Source: DASRIA01 sp038203635 (lineage in GTDB: Bacteria > Actinomycetota > Thermoleophilia > Solirubrobacterales > JBBDJG01). From it: DNA of 38,140 nucleotides. The position numbers and the translations under genes are program-made. Position 1 is the stretch's first letter; each line of letters begins with the position of its first letter. Location of the stretch: assembly GCA_038203635.1 (NCBI GenBank), contig JBBRDT010000026.1:1-38140 (forward strand), in the 5' to 3' direction. The notes beneath the pieces are model-generated. The model made no database searches. It saw only the letters and a program-made list of their open reading frames with translations, and was not told the origin of the DNA. Below, piece by piece: positions 33,984 to 38,140 of the stretch.

Positions 33984-34702
33984 GCCGGCTGCGTACCGCC
34001 AAGCTCGTCCGAGCCCGCGAACCTGAAGCCCACTCCACGGACGGTGTGCAGGTAACGGGGCGACCCCGGGTCGTCACCGAGCTTCTTCCGCAGGGCGCTG
34101 ACATGGACGTCGAGGGTCTTCGTCGGGCCGAACCAGTTCACGTCCCACACCTCGTCGATCAGTTGGTCACGCGAGACGACCGCACCCGCGTTGCGCATCA
34201 GCAGGCGCAGCACCTCGAACTCCTTGCGTGTCAGGTCGAGCGGCTCGCCGTCCAACCTGACCTCGTGCCGCGCCGCGTCGAGGAGCAGGCCGCCGACCTC
34301 GAGCGGCTCCTCCTCGGCCGCCGGCTCGCGCTGTGTGCGCCGCAAGACGGCGCGCACTCGTGCCATGAGCTCGCGCGCGCTGAAGGGCTTCACGACGTAG
34401 TCGTCCGCGCCGACCTCGAGGCCGACGATCCGGTCGGTCTCCTCTCCGCGCGCGGAGAGCATGATGATCGGGACCTCGGAGCGACGCCGCAGCTCCCGGC
34501 ACACGTCGTACCCGGAGCCGTCGGGCCGCATCACGTCCAGCAGCACCAGCTCGGGGCGCAACTTTTTTGCCAGCTCGAGGCCGTCGGCAGCCGTCCCGGC
34601 AACCGCGCTGTCCCACCCTTCCCGGGCGAGCGCCTCTGCGAGCGGCTCCGTGATCGCGGCCTCGTCCTCGACCATCAAGATCGTGCGCCTTCCTGACGCC
34701 AT
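33980..34702 (-). CDS. OmpR/PhoB-type response regulator
   Basis: The 240-residue product has a receiver domain (D12-D13 pair equivalent in VEDE, phosphoacceptor D56 in LLDVMRPDG, LSAR, and K near 105 in VVKPFSA) and an OmpR-type winged helix (RHEVRLDGEPLDLTRKEFEVLRLL, then NWFGPTKTLDVHVSALRKKL and RYLHTVRGVGFRF). The ATG at 34702 is chosen over an upstream start because the receiver domain begins a few residues after it. It is encoded 4 nt overlapping with its kinase. The direct repeat GGTTAAGCC-TT-GGTAAAGCC at 35416-35435, with an 11-bp period, is the kind of site this family binds and may be its target. Confidence 0.94.
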   Translation of the reverse strand: MASGRRTILMVEDEAAITEPLAEALAREGWDSAVAGTAADGLELAKKLRPELVLLDVMRPDGSGYDVCRELRRRSEVPIIMLSARGEETDRIVGLEVGADDYVVKPFSARELMARVRAVLRRTQREPAAEEEPLEVGGLLLDAARHEVRLDGEPLDLTRKEFEVLRLLMRNAGAVVSRDQLIDEVWDVNWFGPTKTLDVHVSALRKKLGDDPGSPRYLHTVRGVGFRFAGSDELGGTQPA

Positions 34703-34742
34703 GCCAGGGATCGTAGTGACGGCCGCGGGTGTTCCACGCAGT

Positions 34743-34771
34743 CCGGGGGCGGACACTGCGCCCGCCCCCGG
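34743..34771 (-). terminator. Strong GC hairpin between acidic protein gene and regulator gene
   Basis: A 10-bp perfect inverted repeat (CCGGGGGCGG at 34743-34752, CCGCCCCCGG at 34762-34771) with a 9-nt loop lies in the 96-bp gap after the leftward acidic protein gene. It could terminate that gene or lower transcription into the two-component genes. Confidence 0.6.
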
Positions 34772-34798
34772 GTCGTTCGGTCGGTGAACCGGCGACCG

Positions 34799-35296
34799 TC
34801 AGTCGTCGTCGTCGCCGCCACCCGGACCGGAGCTCTCGCTGCCCGGACCGGAGTTGTCGTCCTCCTCGGCGCCGTCGTCGCCGTGCTCACCGTCTCCGTC
34901 GTCGCCGTGGTCGTCACCGTGCTCGTTGTCGTCGTTCGGACCGTCGTCGTCACCATGCTGGCGGCCGTCGTCGACCGGGCTGGGCGTGGTCGTGGTGGGC
35001 GTCGTGGGCGTGGTCTGCGTTGTGACCGTGCCCTGGCTGCCCGTGCAGCGCGGGTCGTTGGCGTGCTCGGCCTCGTCGCACGGACCGCTTACGTCTTCGC
35101 CGGCCTTGCGCGCCTTGCCGCGGTCGTGGGTACGCCGGTGCTTCGGGCGTTCATTTGTCGTGGTCGTCTGCGTCGTGGTCGTCTCCGCGGTGGTGGTCGA
35201 GTCGTCCGTAGACGAAGAGCCGCCCTGAGCGGACACGACCGCCGCGCCAAACCCCAGCAGGGCCACGGTCGCCGCCATGATCCAGAACTTCCTCAT
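34799..35296 (-). CDS. Secreted acidic Asp/His/Gly-rich low-complexity protein
   Basis: The 165-residue product begins MRKFWIMAATVALLGFGAAVVSAQGG, a clear signal peptide with likely cleavage after SAQ. The mature part has Thr-rich linkers (TTTAETTTTQTTTT, TPTTPTTTT), a small central region with two cysteines (GPCDEAEHANDPRCTG) and an Asp/His/Gly tail (DDNEHGDDHGDDGDGEHGDDG) that would bind divalent cations. The AGGAGG ribosome binding site just before the ATG at 35296 sets the start. A longer open frame upstream lacks a site. It lies upstream of the response regulator on the same strand. Confidence 0.72.
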   Translation of the reverse strand: MRKFWIMAATVALLGFGAAVVSAQGGSSSTDDSTTTAETTTTQTTTTNERPKHRRTHDRGKARKAGEDVSGPCDEAEHANDPRCTGSQGTVTTQTTPTTPTTTTPSPVDDGRQHGDDDGPNDDNEHGDDHGDDGDGEHGDDGAEEDDNSGPGSESSGPGGGDDDD

Positions 35297-35500
35297 GTCA
35301 AGCCTCCTGTTTGTCGCTGCTTCGCTTCCGCGACGAGTCCTTATCGCCGCATCAACAGCATCGTCAGAGGCCCTCCAACGGCCGCCCATGCGTTTCCTAG
35401 GAAGGGACAGGCGACGGTTAAGCCTTGGTAAAGCCGATCGTGCAATTGGTCACATACGGCCCAGGAAGCAAATTTCGCGCTGCCACAATGACCGTCCCGC
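35297..35500. promoter_or_regulatory. Divergent control region with an OmpR-type direct repeat
   Basis: GGTTAAGCC (35416-35424) and GGTAAAGCC (35427-35435) are direct repeats of 11-bp period, the usual arrangement of OmpR/PhoB sites. The half-site GGTTAAG also occurs, inverted, upstream of the secreted protein gene at 31225. The region lies between the acidic protein gene (leftward) and the MFS gene (rightward), and either could be controlled. Confidence 0.5.
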
Positions 35501-36976
35501 ATGACCGACCAGGCCATATACGAGCGGCGCCGCTGGATCGCCCTGGGACTGCTCGCCGTCGCCCAGTTCGTGGTGGTGCTCGACGCCTCCATCGTGAACG
35601 TCGCGCTCCCCTCGATCGGCCGCGCGCTCGACTTCTCGCAGAGCAACCTCGCCTGGGTCGTGAACGCCTACGTCCTCACCTTCGGAGGATTCCTGCTGCT
35701 CGGGGGGCGCATGGCCGACCTGCTTGGTCGCCGCCGCGTCTTCATGGGCGGCCTGGTGCTGTTTGCGCTGGCGTCGCTTGCCGGCGGCTTTGCCGAGACC
35801 GAGGGTCAGCTGATCGCAGCCCGCGCGGTGCAGGGTCTCGGCGCGGCGATCCTCTCGCCCGCCGCACTGTCGATCGTCACGACGATGTTCCGTGACGGCG
35901 CGGAGCGCAACAAGGCACTCGGCGTCTGGGGTGCGGTCGCCGGCAGCGGCGGCGCCGCCGGCGTGCTGCTCGGTGGCGTGCTGACCGACACGCTGGGCTG
36001 GGAATGGGTGCTGTGGGTGAACGTCCCGATCGGGCTCGGCGCCATGGCGCTCGCGCCGACTTTGATCGCAGAGAGCCGTTCCACCTCACAGACCCGCCAC
36101 TTCGACGCTTGGGGAGCAATCACGGTGACGGCCGGGCTGTCGATCCTGGTCTACGCGCTCGTGGACGCGCGCGACGCCGGCTGGGGCTCGGCACAGACGA
36201 TCGGCCTGCTCGCGCTCTCGGCTGCGCTGCTCGCGGCATTTGTCGCGATCGAGCTGCGCTCGGAAGCACCGCTGATGCCTTTCCGGATCTTCCGGCTGCG
36301 CACGCTGACGGGCGCAAACGTCGTCGGCCTGCTCGTGGGCGCGTCGCTCTTCTCGATGTTCTTCTTCATCTCGCTCTACATGCAGCAGGTGCTCGGGTAC
36401 AGCCCGATCAAGAGCGGCTTCTCCTACCTGCCGCTGGCGCTCACGATCATCGTGTCGGCGGGTATCGCGTCTCAGCTGGTCACCCGGATCGGCTTCAAGC
36501 CGGTGCTGATCGCCGGTATGGGCTTTGTCGCCGCGGGGCTCCTGTGGTTCTCGCAGGTATCCGTCGGCGGTGGCTATGTGACGGACGTGCTCGGTCCCTC
36601 CCTGCTGGCCGCGGTGGGACTCGGGTTCTCCTTCGTGACGACCACGATCGCGGCGGTCTCCGGCGTGGAGGAGCGCGAGTCGGGACTCGCGAGCGGGTTG
36701 ATCAACACGTCGCAGCAGATTGGCGGCGCACTCGGCCTCGCAGTGCTCGCCACGGTTGCGAACTCGCGCACCGATGATCTGCTGTCGCAGGGCGGCGGTC
36801 CGGATGCGGTACCCAATGCCCTCACGGAGGGGTTTCAGGCAGCCTTCTTCGGAGGCGCGCTCTTCGCCATGGCCGGCATCGTGCTCGCCTTCGTGCTGAT
36901 CCGATCGCGCGACAGCCGCGCGCACGTGGCGCTCGAGCGCGAACGCGGCGAGCAACCGGTGCAAGCGGGCGCCTAG
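35501..36976 (+). CDS. DHA2-family (EmrB/QacA-type) MFS drug exporter
   Basis: The 491-residue product has about 14 hydrophobic segments, the size and plan of the DHA2 group. D-A-S-I-V-N-V-A-L-P-S-I in helix 1 and WVVNAYVLTFGGFLLLGGRMADLLGRRRVF (motif A) are typical. Motif C (GAVAGSGGAAGVLLGGVLTD) in helix 5 marks proton-antiport exporters. Substrates of such pumps are lipophilic cations, antibiotics or dyes; not predictable here. No regulator of the TetR or MarR type is adjacent, which is unusual for this class; the direct repeat upstream could replace it. Confidence 0.93.
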   Translation: MTDQAIYERRRWIALGLLAVAQFVVVLDASIVNVALPSIGRALDFSQSNLAWVVNAYVLTFGGFLLLGGRMADLLGRRRVFMGGLVLFALASLAGGFAETEGQLIAARAVQGLGAAILSPAALSIVTTMFRDGAERNKALGVWGAVAGSGGAAGVLLGGVLTDTLGWEWVLWVNVPIGLGAMALAPTLIAESRSTSQTRHFDAWGAITVTAGLSILVYALVDARDAGWGSAQTIGLLALSAALLAAFVAIELRSEAPLMPFRIFRLRTLTGANVVGLLVGASLFSMFFFISLYMQQVLGYSPIKSGFSYLPLALTIIVSAGIASQLVTRIGFKPVLIAGMGFVAAGLLWFSQVSVGGGYVTDVLGPSLLAAVGLGFSFVTTTIAAVSGVEERESGLASGLINTSQQIGGALGLAVLATVANSRTDDLLSQGGGPDAVPNALTEGFQAAFFGGALFAMAGIVLAFVLIRSRDSRAHVALERERGEQPVQAGA

Positions 36977-37038
36977 GCTGAACTAACTCCATGTTCTCCC
37001 GACAGTCACCGGGAGATCCATAGGTCTTTTGACGCGAT

Positions 37039-37064
37039 GACCCCCGCCCAGCTGGGCGGGGGTC
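37039..37064. terminator. Perfect GC hairpin inside the IS left end
   Basis: GACCCCCGCCCA (37039-37050) and TGGGCGGGGGTC (37053-37064) pair fully with only GC between the arms. It lies 57 bp before the transposase start. It can stop read-through from the upstream MFS gene into the transposase. Confidence 0.65.
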
Positions 37065-37121
37065 GTCCGCGTTGCGCCCCAGGCTCCGTGCTTCACGCCA
37101 ATGAAGTTCGGAAGGAGTCGC

Positions 37122-38105
37122 ATGACGCAGGATGACGTGCTGTTCGGCTACCGGCTGCAGCTATTCGCGTTGGCCGGCGAACGGGGAGTTTCTGAGGCCT
37201 GCCGGCTGATGGGTGTCCACCGCTCGACCTACTACCGCTGGAAGCACGAAGTCGAGCGCTCGGGGCTTGAGATGCTGCGCCCCAGGGAGCGCCGCCGGCC
37301 CCAGATGCCCAACCAGCTCTCGCCGATCGTCGAGCAGCGGATCGTTGCGTTCTCCCTCGGTCATCCGGGACTGGGCCCGCGGCGCATCGCCACGCGCCTG
37401 CGCCGCCCTCAGTGGGGTGGGCTGGCCGTGTCGCCGAACGGGGTCTACAAAGCGCTGGTGCGCCACGGGCTGAACACCCGCGCCAAGCGCCTGGCGCTGG
37501 TGGCCGGCCACCGCGCGCCGTTTGAGCCGCCCCGCGAGCCTGAGCCCGAGCCCCATGTCGAATCGGGTCGTCCGGGCGAGCTCGTGGGCATCGACTGCTT
37601 CTTCGTCGGTCGCCTGCACGGCGCCAAGGGGCCGGTCTGGCAGATCACGGCGATCGACACCTACAGCTCCTTTGGCTGGGCCGATCTGGTCGTCTGCCCG
37701 CCCGCAGGTCCGACCGTCGAGCACACCAGTGCCCTGGCGCGGCGCATCGCCCGCGAGCTGCAGGCGGCTGGCTGGAAGCTCGAGCGCGTGCTCTCCGACA
37801 ACGGCAACGAGTTCGGGCGGCGCGAGTTCGCTGCGCGTTTACCTGCGGGGGTCGCTCACACGCAGATCCGGGCCGGCCGGCCGCAGACCAACGGCCACGT
37901 CGAGCGGCTGCACCGCACGATCCTCGAGGAGTGCTGGCGTCCCGCCTTCGCCCGCTTCCTGCAGGTCCGCTACAGCGGTCTCAAGCGCCACCTCGATCAC
38001 TACCTGCACGAATACAACTTCGACCGCGAGCACCATGGTCGCCTGACCGCCGGCCGACGCCCTGCCGATCTCGTCTACGGTGCCCGCAAGATGGAGCCAC
38101 GATGA
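37122..38105 (+). CDS. IS481-family transposase (integrase core, DDE)
   Basis: The 327-residue product has an N-terminal helix-turn-helix (SEACRLMGVHRSTYYRWKHEV, about residues 24-44), a second DNA-binding segment (GLGPRRIATRLRR and VSPNGVYKALVRHGL) and an RNase-H-like core with D158 (VGIDCFF), D226 (LSDNGNEF) and E261 (HVERLHRTILEE). The D226-E261 spacing gives DD34E, as in IS481/IS3-type transposases. The ATG at 37122 is preceded by GGAAGGAG; an in-frame ATG at 37101 has no such site. The gene looks intact, so the element may still be active. Confidence 0.93.
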   Translation: MTQDDVLFGYRLQLFALAGERGVSEACRLMGVHRSTYYRWKHEVERSGLEMLRPRERRRPQMPNQLSPIVEQRIVAFSLGHPGLGPRRIATRLRRPQWGGLAVSPNGVYKALVRHGLNTRAKRLALVAGHRAPFEPPREPEPEPHVESGRPGELVGIDCFFVGRLHGAKGPVWQITAIDTYSSFGWADLVVCPPAGPTVEHTSALARRIARELQAAGWKLERVLSDNGNEFGRREFAARLPAGVAHTQIRAGRPQTNGHVERLHRTILEECWRPAFARFLQVRYSGLKRHLDHYLHEYNFDREHHGRLTAGRRPADLVYGARKMEPR

Positions 38106-38140
38106 ACTGCGACTGTCGGCAGATCTCGGAGTCTGTTCAG

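Larger units (their letters stand above)
36992..38126 (+). mobile_element. IS481-type insertion sequence
   Basis: Imperfect 18-bp terminal inverted repeats (TGTTCTCCCGACAGTCAC at 36992-37009 and, inverted, at 38109-38126; 14 of 18 match, core CCGACAGTC) flank a single transposase gene, giving about 1135 bp, the normal size for IS481 elements. The right end lies 14 bp from the window edge. The outer limits and a target duplication could not be fixed. The left end contains two hairpins, one overlapping the repeat (TCTCCCG/CGGGAGA, 36995-37016) and one perfect 12-bp stem at 37039-37064, which may block transcription into the element. Confidence 0.75.

Noticed and set aside
34784..35431. Rightward frame of 215 codons opposite the acidic protein gene
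   Set aside because: A Val/Leu/Arg-rich product results from reading the Asp/Thr repeats backwards; the leftward gene has a signal peptide and a ribosome binding site.

Overview
The window is GC-rich DNA with dense, short-spaced genes, frequent GTG/TTG starts and 4-nt stop/start overlaps. Gene content (full-length Lhr, PAC2-domain protein, UvrD-type helicase-nuclease with Fe-S cysteines, Stf0 sulfotransferase, LPxTG-free low-complexity secreted proteins) suggests an actinobacterium, most likely a Thermoleophilia-type lineage (Solirubrobacterales/Gaiellales relatives). The lineage is an inference. Only one mobile element is seen, an IS481-type insertion sequence at the right end.

Left part (1-15470): a sulfotransferase-like gene, Lhr helicase overlapping a DUF72 gene, an inositol-monophosphatase-family gene divergent from a UvrD/AdnB-like helicase-nuclease, a small lipoprotein, a PAC2 protein, a large secreted serine-hydrolase-like protein, a SpoIIM-family membrane protein and a SnoaL-like protein. 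These are mostly housekeeping or unlinked genes. A short repeat built from CGGCGnA units occurs at three places: two gene borders and once inside recQ.

Central part (15500-22780) is the most interesting. It opens with a tRNA-Sec gene (anticodon TCA, 8-bp acceptor stem, long variable arm) followed by its own terminator-like hairpin. Then come a small thioredoxin-fold (glutaredoxin/GST-N-like) gene, two truncated SnoaL-type fragments, and a LysR regulator divergent from a tight six-gene operon: DUF4395 membrane protein, persulfide-dioxygenase-like metallo-beta-lactamase protein, an ArsM-like SAM methyltransferase, an MFS transporter, a His-rich CDF cation transporter and an ArsP/DUF318-like permease. 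The methyltransferase frame has an in-frame TGA exactly where relatives carry the Cys of their WTGC-I-A-G motif. The frame continues for 59 further family-like residues, ends 7 bp before the next gene, and has a 7-bp hairpin just after the TGA. I read this as a selenocysteine-containing methyltransferase in a metal(loid)/sulfur stress operon. A second small thioredoxin-fold gene with the same C-x11-C spacing closes the region.

Right part (22996-36976): Stf0 sulfotransferase, two alpha/beta hydrolases (one with an SCP2-like N-terminal domain), DUF488, RecQ, and a leftward set of a frameshifted 3-methyladenine glycosylase, a short-chain dehydrogenase, methylthioadenosine phosphorylase and adenine phosphoribosyltransferase. 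The last two form a purine salvage pair. Next are a secreted protein, a leftward two-component system (OmpR-type regulator plus histidine kinase) bracketed by two acidic low-complexity exported proteins, and a 14-helix drug exporter. The IS481 element (about 36992-38126) ends the window.
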